Assembly: GCA_900128395.1 (NCBI GenBank)
Contig: LT649333.1
Coordinates: forward strand, 1 to 36,800
Source of the DNA: Stramenopiles sp. TOSAG23-2
Lineage: Eukaryota; Sar
Direction of reading: 5' to 3'
DNA: 36,800 bases
Position 1 is the first letter of the stretch. Every line of letters begins with the position of its first letter. The notes beneath the pieces are model-generated. The model worked only from the letters and a program-made list of their open reading frames with translations. It was not told where the DNA came from and did no database searches. Positions 10,501-19,690 of this stretch are shown here, piece after piece. The position numbers and the translations under genes were made by a program.

Positions 10501-13500
10501 TCATGAAATGATGCATGGTATAGGTTTGAAGTACCATATGAATCAATATCGTTGTGAAGATGGCCTTACCAATTTTCGACAATGTGCGATTAAAAAGTAC
10601 GGTAATCGATATGATGTTATAGGAACTGGTAATAGTAATAACTACGGTTTGGGGGCGCAACCTAGATTAAGAGCTGGTTGGATGAATAAAGATACTGAAA
10701 TGAAAGTTATAACGTCAAACGAGAAAAATATACAGATATATCCACATGCTTCAACTGTCCCAAACGTTCCTAAAATTGCAATTTTAAAACCATCCAATGC
10801 ATTATACACATGCCTTGCTCCAATCGTAATTGAATATAAGGAGAAAACATCTTACGATTCAACACTGGAAGATTACCAGGTTGATGGTCTTTGGATAAGT
10901 ACGTACGGCACGGAACTTATAAAAGCAAATCCATGGGACAACAATGTTGATGCATGGGCAAATTGGAAAAATTTTACTCTTAAATTTGGTACTAATTGGA
11001 CAGATGTAGAAACTGGGACAACATTTTACGATGTGTCCAAAACTGCTACTGGTGTCCAATTTAGTGTCGAGTTGACAGGGCCAACAGGATGTGTCTCTTA
11101 TCCGCCTACTATAGAGAGTACAGTTGTGGCTCAGTTTTATCCAGTCAGTATTGGGAAAGGTACAAGGACTGAAAGAGCAGCTTCGTACTGGAGTAATAAA
11201 GGTAAACAAGTAATGGGTGAGCCGGGGTTACCAAATAAATACAACATGCTCCCGAGCGGATACCGTGCACCAGCTGGCGAGTTTCCTACATGGGTGCAAC
11301 ATCATACAGCAGAATATTTATCTTGGTACCATGACCCACGGATTGAGACGATACTTTATGTTCAAACACAAGCAACGCAAAATCGTGATTCATTGGCATG
11401 TCCCGTTCGCCCTATGACATTTAGGGTATTAAATCTTCCATGTGGGTGGGAGTTTGAAGAAGCCGGGTCTGTTAGAGCAGCGTGTCCAGGGTTAAAAGCT
11501 GCTCCAGCCATGCATTTTGGGATACCAAAAGGAACAAAAAAAGGTATGTATCGTATATATATACGTACTCAACATGCTGATCATCTCATGGCGCCTGAGG
11601 ATGAAGCTGATGTAAACGGTGCCAGTACAAACACATATGAGTTAATATTATGTGTCGATGAGTACAACAAGTGGTTTCAAAATTCTGGTAAAGGAAGTTG
11701 TAACAATGTGCCCGTGGAGCCTCAACCATGGAACAATACGTTGAAACTTAAATATGAAAACAAGCCTTCATGTTTGTCTCTAGATAACAATTTGAATAGT
11801 CAAGCAAATTTTGAAATCTTTGACAATAGATTCACATCATGGAATTTTCGCCATGCATTAACGCATGATAGTGTCGGCTTGGATGTAGATTTTAAAGGAT
11901 ATAGCTTGCCAAAATCTTGTGTAAACAGAAATAGATTCAGCATATGGTTGAATGATGTAGAAGGTTATACATCGCCATATCCAGCAACTGAGGAATGCCA
12001 ATTAGCTGCAGCAACCTGTCAAATTTATAATCCAAGTGTATTATCAAACCCACCAAATGTTTGGCAGGTATTAAATGGCTTGGGCGCTGGAAATGCAACG
12101 TTTGGTACGACAAATGGACCAGTGGTAGACCCGAATAAAGGTTTCTATCCTAAAATGGGGTGGCATACACATGCGGAGTCATACCCTGCATTTATACGAA
12201 AGTATGAAAAACCGGGTTTATTGCGGAGAGCCTTTCACAATGTGTTACAACCAGAAACGCAGTATGTTGCATATTGCGCGCAGGAAGCTGGTAGACAAGG
12301 TCCGGCGGAGATTGCACATTTGACTTTTACAACCAAAGCTAAACCAGCACAAATTGGTGAAATTGGCGTTTCTTTTCCAAATAAAAATTTAACGTCTATT
12401 AAAGTAAATGTAACTTTCAACCGAGATAACTTAGCAGGTTGTTACATCACAAGAAAAGGTGCAGATCGGCCAAGTATTGATGGTGGTGGAGTCTTGTCAG
12501 AAACGCTTAGTCAATTCGCATATGCAAACACTCCTCTTACCTATGAAATGTTCACAGGGTTGCCAGGACGCAGATGGTTTAAAAAAGGGTGTTACGCAAA
12601 TGGTGCATTAGCAAATGGGCAGCCAGGTTGCACGAGTTTGCATTGCAAGGTACCAATGATGTATTGCGTAGATCCAGAAGTGGATCAAAGGAGGGCCGAT
12701 GTAGCAGAATTTGAATTAAAATACGACAGTGAATATTGGATGTGGTGTGCCCAAGGTAGTTTTAGTAGCTCGGGATATGGTTGGAACAATGATGGAACAC
12801 TTATGCCTGAAGATAATCAAATAGATGATCTTATAATAGTAGGGCCAAAAACCTTTAGGACACCAAGAGATCCAAATACTTGTCACAGAAACCCACCTAG
12901 TAATGGTGAATTTGAACTTCAATTGGCACGCGGGGAGAGCACTGTTTATGGAAATACGGGAAATTCCGAGTTGCTGGAAAAGACAAAATTTGAAGGGACA
13001 AATACAGACAAGTATCCAACTGTTTTTGTCGTTCGTAGTACTTTAAAATCTACAGACAATTTGAAATGCAAAGCAGATGCAAATTACGACGATGAAAAAG
13101 TAGGATGGAAACTTGAAACGGTGGTCTGGTCGGACAGGCCAGTAGTTGTTGATAATGTTGAAAATAATGAAGACAATGAAGCAGATGATAACCCATTGGC
13201 AAACGAGAATCAAACACAATACCAAATGGTTGGTGATGACGATGATGATGGGACTCGTAGGAGGCTCCGAACGTTTGATAAGGGTCGTATGATGGCAGAG
13301 GAAGCCGATGATTCCGCTGCTGGATGGGGTCTCCAATCCGATGCCTATGCTGGTATTGATGGAAGTGCCAGCTCATTTGCAATTGCTGTTCCAAAGCATG
13401 CAAAAGCTGGCTTGTATAGAATTAAAGTGCGGGCTGTACATCCATACCTTAAAAATACATGTATTGATAGTGGAAATGATAATGTTCATGAATTACTAGT

Positions 13501-16078
13501 ATGCGTTTGCACAACGTTGGAATGTGGCGCTGCTTCGATTACGACGTATAAAAAACAAGGAAAGAATCATGTTTGGAAATGCAACAATAAAACGTATACT
13601 GCCTTTAAATCCAAAAGTGATCCTTCAAAATATGACTGTAAAACGTGTCATGTTGGTAAAGGTTCAGAATGTGGATCTTGTGTTACCGATAAATCGAGTT
13701 TTCGTGATAATGCATGTGCGGGCTGTAATCCTGGGTATACTTTAACTAATCAAGGAACATGTGTTTTGACCCCTACTAGTGGGAAAGTTGTAAATGCTGC
13801 GTACAATGCAAATGCGTTAACTTTGGATCAGCAATATGAATCTGGGCAATTGAACTTTGATACACTGGCAAAAGAGCTGAAAACTGATTGTAACAATAAA
13901 CCTGCTGATTGTATAGATGCATATGACGAAGGCGCTCCTGGCTCAACACCGGCATTCCCATGGGCCGATTTTGTATCATGCGAAGATGAGGGATTCGATG
14001 CATGCTCTGGCAATGCAAGATTAAAATTATATTGTAAAAAGACTTGCTGCACATGTGACAAGAGTGACAGTTCTGGTTCACAACAAGATAATTCACAACA
14101 ACAACAGTCCCTGGGAGAAGAGAAGACGGATGGTGATTACTATGTAGACCAAGCCAATACAGAAAATGCACCGGCTACATGTTATGCAACACAAAACGTT
14201 ATGTCACTTGGACCCGATGGAAAACAACTATGGGAAGCTAAAATTTGTGTAGATGAAAATGGGAAGGTTAGTGGGACGCCTAATAAAATCACTCTATACA
14301 ATCGCTGGTCTACTGCAACAGCAACAGATAAGAAGGTAGTCACTGCTGCTGCATTCAAAATGGGTTGTGGTAATGAGTTATGTGGTGCAACTGGATGTCC
14401 ATCTAAGCAAAATGTCGATACACCAACTGACGGGAATGCCTTATCTGTAAACCAAGGCGTAACAGATGTAACAGTACAGCCTGGGGGCAACGTTGGGTTA
14501 AATGATCTGGCAAATCCAACCGGAACTTCGTATAGTAATGGAAATTGTTATAACGTATGGGATAAGGAACTACAAACGTCAGGAAGTAAACCATGGTCTG
14601 ATTTTACAAGCTGCGAAGACGAAGCTGGGGCTTGTCATGATAATCCCATGGTAAAAGAAAATTGCCAATTTACATGTGGCTGTGATGCTACTGATACGGA
14701 CGAAGACGACGATGTTGATGATGATGTAAACACTGCTGCAACTGAAAATCAACAATGCGTTGCAAAGTATATAAATCTCTTTGGCTTAGAGTTTGATGTT
14801 GTGTATGGCGATTGCTATAATCCTGTCGAAGATGGCTGCTTTAATCGTTATGAAGTTGCCCATGATCATCCAAGACATCTGTCGGAACCACCGTGGTTTG
14901 TTGGCTGTGAGCAGCATGTCAGTCAAGGTGATTGCCGTGATTCTGACCATACAGCTGAACTGAAGCTTGGTTGCGCTTTATCTTGTGAATATTGTGTTGA
15001 GGATCAGGTGCCAGAATTTAAAATATGTGTTGGTACGGAAGGAGACGACACTGTTTTGCATGATGAAAATAGTATTGATGGAGTGGAAATTAAAATGACG
15101 ATATATGGCAGAAAATGTTTGAAGATATATGACCCGGAACAAATTTATCCATCAACATATGGTAATGTTGATATGAATGTAGAAATACGATTGAAAGAAT
15201 GTAATAATCCTGAGTCGGATGATTGTTTAAGAAAATTATGCTTTAAGAAGGGGAATGGTGGGGAATGTGATGGATCAATGTATATGGAATTGGAGCAAAG
15301 CTCCTTTGAATTTGGTACAACATCACATTCACAAAGTGAGGAGAACACTGGTGAAGTAATCGTACAAGCTGGTCAACGATCGTATTTTGAATTTTCACAT
15401 TGGGGTGAGTTAAGGCAAACTGATGAGACATCAGCAGAATTTGGCAGTGCTAAAATAACTAGGCGTTGCTACATTGAAAAAGGTGTGCGTTATGATGTAG
15501 ATGGAAATTCGGAAGAGTATTGGGAAGATCCATATTGTACATTGTACCAAGCCCATGCAACTATTGATGATAATACAGTTAGTAATCCGAATTTTGAAAA
15601 CATAAATGATGAAGCGGCTCTCGGCGCTTCTTGTAAAAGCGTCACTAGTAATTGTGTGAATGAGTTTGAATTGCCTAGTGGCGATAGTCGCTATCGAAAC
15701 CCTTTAACAGAGGCATGGGATGATTTTGAAAGTTGCGAAGCTGAAAAGCAGTTGTGCCTTGAAGATCATTACAGTGCGGATATTATAAAAGGTGGTTGCG
15801 CATGTACTTGCCGTAGGTGTCAACCAGATGATTACATTGATCCTGAGATTGGTGGAGCATATATGCAAAACATGGATGGTACCCCTGGCATGACCCCTGG
15901 CATGTACAGTAATGATGCTCGTCGGCGTCGTTTAAAAAGAAGTACACCTTTCATGGGCACTAAAAAATTAAAAAAACGAAAATTAAAGAAACGAAAAAAA
16001 AAGAGAAAAGGTCACAGAAGAAAAACAATGAAAAAATATATTCCTCATGCAAGGATTAAAGACAGGCGTAGAAGATAG
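7523..16078 (+). CDS. Giant membrane-anchored M11-like metalloprotease (2851 aa)
   Basis: This is a single 8.6-kb exon. The short acidic N-terminus carries one EF-hand loop (Asp104, Asp106, Asp108, Gly109, Glu115), then one hydrophobic helix (about 133-160), so it is probably a type II membrane protein with a very large outside part. A Cys-rich module with NGDETDIDCGG lies at about 730-782. An M11 (gametolysin)-type zinc peptidase domain spans about 850-1090: SYGKFG, then HEMMHGIG (His994, Glu995, His998), then YDVIG and a downstream AGWM, matching the family Met-turn region with Ile in place of Met. Two related beta-sandwich-like segments follow (about 1298-1384 and 1940-1996), then a Cys-rich knot (~2040-2085), four ShKT-like repeats (~2122-2178, 2342-2387, 2431-2491, 2704-2766) and a very basic tail. 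RRRL occurs at 609, 820, 1912 and 2801. M11 enzymes degrade cell-wall or extracellular-matrix proteins; the substrate here is unknown. Confidence 0.9.
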   Translation: MSDNKVTMVDNPMKDGKNIELTNANNDDDDDGIFDEDVVTVDEDTLGEEINIEKKKSLKHTMTMGGHDGIPLGFKIQDIMDDLKKRPGDDDKDQLLIKLLSDADKDGDGVVTLWELTEMAKVLEADEKKIKSLKLIIALTCFAFLSVCGILMGLTIAGIEITKETRAVGNSFQVVPGYTLTPRTKSQTRRLDANGRKLQQVDAADMQQGNGVKIKCNERTLLPLGCPDDAWYLDPTHYQHDPNTFTEADVEANIEKDENLWQSTCEKMQFCIDGSEPYLDTQSMTQQNFQETGDNRQTQSQFNAQTITEKKWKFKATACLPNNVLDSIADISFKRTCSSGSGWQQPQEFALSISSVEVHVNPPEVIFQTDQGAVKLQGLNDILVPWQNWNVDSPTFLTDGSEWLLKDTVDYNSGCNVETILYADELPQGMQWTADEQKCREAGSSSNIVGNTVNDEYVVIYEEYTKCDPVADASNPLCQSYPFALNAKYKKVPHVLYHVFNTHDEIVTLLKKTQYDNTLQKNMETIEVKNIELGKKLEYVMTPENFRNFSKKAKLSTDGRVIMNVTNKNVLECESHQHLTLTNPTYERGCGNSILIQDNAHDGTDNSVRRRLTHDSHRIRRRGLKMNARHHKYTSIDVNLLNKHALQHPKRKSVHRINHIKKWKKRQLNQAFKLEVKAGDTISNNKDRFLIMPSVHVQDYLDKYRPIKVMVDNDGIVKGSKVKSPTSTYRCLDGIQNGDETDIDCGGTTCPRRCAVEQKCKRDFDCGSSMCDEGNKLCSVDDSPKSIVERKAFVKNHQKDQHEKDFISSKSKRRKFNPFRRRLGGNPSPIPEQDPFESIGGIASNGVPLIGHDAKILVQVYSWKNMNAENALDQSLFEHWYNTKVNEWLSWASYGKFGVKPTFIYHEHTMHSEKDSNGDCNTEGLYHYSSDNNIEKVYSDNNIKEKDFHVVVRIYYTKECSPMAGAAGSVNPVRITMSHRNTTGYWKNAKTYIHEMMHGIGLKYHMNQYRCEDGLTNFRQCAIKKYGNRYDVIGTGNSNNYGLGAQPRLRAGWMNKDTEMKVITSNEKNIQIYPHASTVPNVPKIAILKPSNALYTCLAPIVIEYKEKTSYDSTLEDYQVDGLWISTYGTELIKANPWDNNVDAWANWKNFTLKFGTNWTDVETGTTFYDVSKTATGVQFSVELTGPTGCVSYPPTIESTVVAQFYPVSIGKGTRTERAASYWSNKGKQVMGEPGLPNKYNMLPSGYRAPAGEFPTWVQHHTAEYLSWYHDPRIETILYVQTQATQNRDSLACPVRPMTFRVLNLPCGWEFEEAGSVRAACPGLKAAPAMHFGIPKGTKKGMYRIYIRTQHADHLMAPEDEADVNGASTNTYELILCVDEYNKWFQNSGKGSCNNVPVEPQPWNNTLKLKYENKPSCLSLDNNLNSQANFEIFDNRFTSWNFRHALTHDSVGLDVDFKGYSLPKSCVNRNRFSIWLNDVEGYTSPYPATEECQLAAATCQIYNPSVLSNPPNVWQVLNGLGAGNATFGTTNGPVVDPNKGFYPKMGWHTHAESYPAFIRKYEKPGLLRRAFHNVLQPETQYVAYCAQEAGRQGPAEIAHLTFTTKAKPAQIGEIGVSFPNKNLTSIKVNVTFNRDNLAGCYITRKGADRPSIDGGGVLSETLSQFAYANTPLTYEMFTGLPGRRWFKKGCYANGALANGQPGCTSLHCKVPMMYCVDPEVDQRRADVAEFELKYDSEYWMWCAQGSFSSSGYGWNNDGTLMPEDNQIDDLIIVGPKTFRTPRDPNTCHRNPPSNGEFELQLARGESTVYGNTGNSELLEKTKFEGTNTDKYPTVFVVRSTLKSTDNLKCKADANYDDEKVGWKLETVVWSDRPVVVDNVENNEDNEADDNPLANENQTQYQMVGDDDDDGTRRRLRTFDKGRMMAEEADDSAAGWGLQSDAYAGIDGSASSFAIAVPKHAKAGLYRIKVRAVHPYLKNTCIDSGNDNVHELLVCVCTTLECGAASITTYKKQGKNHVWKCNNKTYTAFKSKSDPSKYDCKTCHVGKGSECGSCVTDKSSFRDNACAGCNPGYTLTNQGTCVLTPTSGKVVNAAYNANALTLDQQYESGQLNFDTLAKELKTDCNNKPADCIDAYDEGAPGSTPAFPWADFVSCEDEGFDACSGNARLKLYCKKTCCTCDKSDSSGSQQDNSQQQQSLGEEKTDGDYYVDQANTENAPATCYATQNVMSLGPDGKQLWEAKICVDENGKVSGTPNKITLYNRWSTATATDKKVVTAAAFKMGCGNELCGATGCPSKQNVDTPTDGNALSVNQGVTDVTVQPGGNVGLNDLANPTGTSYSNGNCYNVWDKELQTSGSKPWSDFTSCEDEAGACHDNPMVKENCQFTCGCDATDTDEDDDVDDDVNTAATENQQCVAKYINLFGLEFDVVYGDCYNPVEDGCFNRYEVAHDHPRHLSEPPWFVGCEQHVSQGDCRDSDHTAELKLGCALSCEYCVEDQVPEFKICVGTEGDDTVLHDENSIDGVEIKMTIYGRKCLKIYDPEQIYPSTYGNVDMNVEIRLKECNNPESDDCLRKLCFKKGNGGECDGSMYMELEQSSFEFGTTSHSQSEENTGEVIVQAGQRSYFEFSHWGELRQTDETSAEFGSAKITRRCYIEKGVRYDVDGNSEEYWEDPYCTLYQAHATIDDNTVSNPNFENINDEAALGASCKSVTSNCVNEFELPSGDSRYRNPLTEAWDDFESCEAEKQLCLEDHYSADIIKGGCACTCRRCQPDDYIDPEIGGAYMQNMDGTPGMTPGMYSNDARRRRLKRSTPFMGTKKLKKRKLKKRKKKRKGHRRKTMKKYIPHARIKDRRRR

Positions 16079-16312
16079 TTTTTATACGTATATTCGTAGT
16101 TTTTTAAATCATATATATTATATATAGTTCATATCATATTATACTCGTTTGTATGATCTGCATATCAAATATTTAATATGAATTAAATATACGTATAATA
16201 ATATGAAAAATTTACTCGTATATGAATACACACACACACACACACATTATGATACAAACCGTCGTATCATATATATATATCATATCATACGGCTGGTCAT
16301 TTAAAAATAAAT
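16079..16312. other. Convergent spacer with AT/CA repeats
   Basis: This is the short spacer between two convergent genes. It contains one CTCGTA (16215-16220), repeated ATCATAT words, an (AC)n microsatellite and an imperfect inverted arrangement of GTATCATAT and ATATCATAC around 16262-16290. It probably serves both 3' ends. Confidence 0.5.
16228..16246. repeat. (AC)n microsatellite
   Basis: About nine AC units lie in the convergent spacer between the giant protease and the GH31 gene. Confidence 0.9.
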
Positions 16313-18556
16313 TTATCTTGAACTTCTACGAAAAACTAAAATGATATCGATTGGAGCAGACATATTCTTTTCCATAGCACCACCATTATACGTCTCTTGT
16401 TCATTCCAAAAATTAATCCATTTATCAGTACTTGTACCTGGGAAATACACATCTCTATAACGTTGTTGATATGATAAAACAGGTGCTACCATTAAGTCAT
16501 CACCAAACATATACTGATCTTCAATAATAATTGCATTCAAATCATTTGGAAAATCAAAAAACAATGGGCGCATTGGTGGACGACCAGTTTTACTTGCCTG
16601 GTCCATAGTTGTTCGTAGATATGTTTTCATCTTTGCACGTGTATGTATCATAGTACTTAAAATGGCATAATTTTCTTTACCAAAAGACCAAGGTTCGTTT
16701 GGACAATCTTGAAACCAACCTTTCTCTTCTGCAGTACATTCCCTGGCACCATGCATTCTCATAATTGGTACAAATGTTCCTAATTGAAACCATCGAACAA
16801 CTAATTCTTGAAATTCTGGGTCACTGTTATTTCCACCAATATAGCCTCCAATATCAAACGTCCATCGAGAGATACCACTCATACCCATATTCATTCCAGC
16901 AGGTACTTGATTGTACAAATTTTCAAAGTTTGAACGTGTATCCCCACTCCATACACCTGCGCCAAATCTTTGAGATCCAGCCCAAGCACTACGAGATAGC
17001 ATGATTGGAATGGCAGACTTATTGCTCTCTTGCCATCCTTCATAAACAGCACGTTGTTCCTCAAATGGATACATCAAACCAATTTCATTTAAACTACCTT
17101 GTGCAAATTGTGCATCTGCAGATGGAAAAGGATTATCTTCGCCTAAATTTCCATTTCCTTCATTTGCATCTAACCAAAATAAAGAAACACCATTATCTAA
17201 ATGATTTGTTTTCAGTTGATTCCAAAAATAACTTCTAGCATCTGGATGAAATTGATCAACTATTCTTGCATCTCTAGCCAATTGGAAGCCAACAGCACAT
17301 CCTCCTGTTTCTGTACTAACAAATAATCCTTCGTCATTTAATGCTTCAAAATTATCAGATGCCTCTTCTACTGTTGGCCATACACTCACCATGGATTTCG
17401 CACCCGTTAATGATTCTATTTCTTCGTACATTTTTTTTGGATTTCTGTGAAGCATAGTATAGTAGCATTATGAATAAGTGATATGTTAGAAGAGGATATT
17501 ACAACTTGAAGGGAATATAGAATTTACTTACGGCCAATCTTTGGAATTCAATTTCCAATCTCCGACATGTGGGGAAAATTCTGTATCAGCATCAATGACA
17601 ATAATTGATAATGGCAATTCACGCAAGGCGAATTCTTTGGTAACATTTAAAAGTTCTTTTTCATTTGCATATCTATTTTTACATTGCCAGTAACCAAGTG
17701 CATAATCTGGAAATGGTGGTGGATGACCAGTTGCTTCTACATATCTTTCCATGATATCGAACGAATTTTCTCCAGCAAATATCATATAATCAACTTGTTT
17801 TGTTGCAGATGCAACCCACCTTGTACGACCGCCTGGTTGTGTACCAGATGCAAGCTCCACTCTACCACGTGATGGAACGTTCCATAAAAAGCCATAATTC
17901 TGACTTGATAATAAAAATGGTATTGAAACTTCTGTATTAAAATGTTCTAGATCTAATACCATTCCAGCTTGATTTAATCTACCATTTTGATGTTGTCCTA
18001 ATCCATATAATCTTTCGTTTTTGTTGCCATTAAAAGATATTGTTGCACTAATTAAATCACCAGAACCACGAGCATATGCACGCAAAGCACGAGCAGGTAC
18101 ACCATGTAAAGGATAATGCTCACTTAATAGAATCTCGTTTGTATCGCTCCGTTTAAATTCCAATGCCATAGCACGAATGCCATCTGGTCCAGGAGTATTA
18201 CCAGAACAACAATTGAGAATTGGATAAATTGTTGCATGGATTAAATTATTAATAATAGTGCCATTACCATTTTTTATGTATAGCTTTACATCGTCAGAAT
18301 TAACATCATTTACTTCTGGTGTTCTTAAAATAGCACCAAGTGCATTCTCATTAATGCCTAAACTGCGCCCATTTGTCATTCGAACTCGAATAGAATCTTT
18401 TTTACCATATGCTTCTACTTGGACATATTCCATGTTATTACGCCAATAAATTACATTTTTGGTATTATCAATACGAAGAATAGTTGCATTTATCTTCTTG
18501 CTTAATATAAATAAAATTAATGATGATAATAACAATACTTGTAATGACATTCTCAT
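16313..18556 (-). CDS. Secreted GH31 family alpha-glycosidase (two exons)
   Basis: Exon 1 is 18556-17532 and exon 2 is 17444-16313, joined across one intron to give 718 residues. An N-terminal signal peptide is visible (MRMSLQVLLLSSLILFILS). The family N-terminal beta domain ends in RLYGLGQHQNG. The barrel starts at GYWQCKNRYANEKEL, followed by IVIDAD. The predicted nucleophile is Asp434 in FWLDANEG and the acid/base is Asp510 in GVWSGDTRS; SGISRWTFDIGG also fits GH31. GH31 enzymes hydrolyse alpha-glucosides, alpha-xylosides or sulfoquinovosides; the sequence resembles the microbial glucosidase/xylosidase type, but specificity is not resolved. The protein stops at APIDIILVFRRSSR, where relatives continue with a P-V-F-V-R-A-G motif and distal C-terminal beta domains, so it is short at the C-terminus. 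It probably acts in the secretory pathway or outside the cell. Confidence 0.9.
17445..17531 (-). other. Spliceosomal intron in the GH31 gene (87 nt)
   Basis: On the minus strand the donor is GTAAGTAAAT and the acceptor is CTATGCTTCACAG. Splicing joins CC to A, restoring a proline codon (Asp-Trp-Pro-Asn-Pro) and linking the two halves of a GH31 protein. Reading through would give a stop at once, because the donor itself contains TAA in frame. A branch-like TAAC (in TCTAACATA) lies 40-50 nt before the acceptor. It is the only intron I could identify in the window. Confidence 0.92.
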
Positions 18557-18877
18557 ATATATAAAGTGGGTTGATAATTATATATACAGATAGATGTGAT
18601 GAATAGGTAGATAAATTACTAGGTATCTATATATCTTTTTCTTCTTTTTTTTTTTGAATATTGAACTGAGGTGTTGCAGGTAGGAGATATGTATTAATAA
18701 TATAATAATAAAAATAATTTCAATAAATGGTAAAAATATTTTAATTTACCGGTATTATTATTTATTAATTTCACATCCAACTTGTGGAATACATTTAATA
18801 CCACCAGAACAATCAGCTATAAAGCCGATTTAGTTTTTTCCAACACAACACGCTTTTTTTTTATTTATCATAATTGT
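18557..18877. other. Intergenic spacer upstream of GH31
   Basis: AT-rich, between the GH31 start and the canopy gene's 3' end, both on the minus strand. It contains ATAATAATAATA-type runs and T tracts. No gene or distinct element is recognised. It probably includes the GH31 promoter. Confidence 0.5.
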
Positions 18878-19690
18878 TTACAATTCCATCCCTCGATTTG
18901 ACATATCATTTTCAACTATTTTTAATTTATCCTTTAATTTTTGAGCTTGATTTTTATATAATTTAATTTCTTCTTTCAATTTATTTCTTTCTGCTATTTT
19001 TCCATCTTTTAAACGATTGACACGTTCTAATTCGTTTCGTAAATCAATATGTTGCTTATTTAATTTCTTTTTTTCTTTCTCCTCTGTAGTTAATTTACGT
19101 TTTTTCTTGGACTGTTTCTTTTTTTTCGATGTTGGTGGTGCTGGTAACGCAGGTGATTTCCCATCTGGTGCACAAACTCTTAAACCATTCACACATAATT
19201 TTTCATTTAAACCGTCTGGTCCAGCTTGTACTGCTTTTTCAAATTCTTCTTCATATTTTTCCACCATGGCATCACACCAAACTTTCAATTGTTGGCCTTC
19301 AGTATGACTTTGTGCACCACCAATAGTCATTGTACCATCAATATGCACATCACCTTCGGCATAATTAATTCTTTGCCATTTCGATCTTCCATCATCCATA
19401 ACAGTTTTACCATAATGTTGTAACTGTGGACATAAATTATCCATAATTAATATTGCTCGTAACTCACTAACTTCATAATTCGTTTTTTTACCAACACGTT
19501 TTCCTCTTGAATCTAACCGTCCAGTTTGTATCGCGCTGCCTTTGATTTCAAAGCGCAAGGCACGATCCAATTCATAAATAATAGCATTACATGCTGAACA
19601 TTTTTCATCAATACCATCAAAATCTGCTTTACTACTAGCAATAAATAATACTTGGAGAAAAAGTATAATTAAAATATTATTTTTTTTCAT
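18878..19690 (-). CDS. Canopy (CNPY3/4-like) saposin-fold ER protein
   Basis: I prefer the second in-frame ATG (19690) because MKKNNILIILFLQVLFIASS is a clean signal peptide; starting 13 codons earlier (19729) would bury it behind a basic leader. The mature part has the six cysteines of canopy proteins: Cys31 and Cys34 (CSAC), Cys87, Cys139 (VWCD), Cys166 and Cys173. It also has a typical ELDRAL segment. A Lys-rich linker (about 189-210) leads to a charged coiled-coil tail (to residue 270). CNPY3/4 proteins are ER chaperone partners that help fold receptors. Which clients an intron-poor protist would have is unknown. The C-terminus is GMEL, not a canonical KDEL/HDEL signal. It is divergent from the METTL17 gene, so the upstream region may be shared. 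Confidence 0.85.
   Translation of the reverse strand: MKKNNILIILFLQVLFIASSKADFDGIDEKCSACNAIIYELDRALRFEIKGSAIQTGRLDSRGKRVGKKTNYEVSELRAILIMDNLCPQLQHYGKTVMDDGRSKWQRINYAEGDVHIDGTMTIGGAQSHTEGQQLKVWCDAMVEKYEEEFEKAVQAGPDGLNEKLCVNGLRVCAPDGKSPALPAPPTSKKKKQSKKKRKLTTEEKEKKKLNKQHIDLRNELERVNRLKDGKIAERNKLKEEIKLYKNQAQKLKDKLKIVENDMSNRGMEL

Noticed and set aside
18878-19690. C-terminal GMEL as an ER-retention signal
   Set aside because: It lacks the Lys/His-Asp core of KDEL/HDEL signals. The match is limited to the last two residues.
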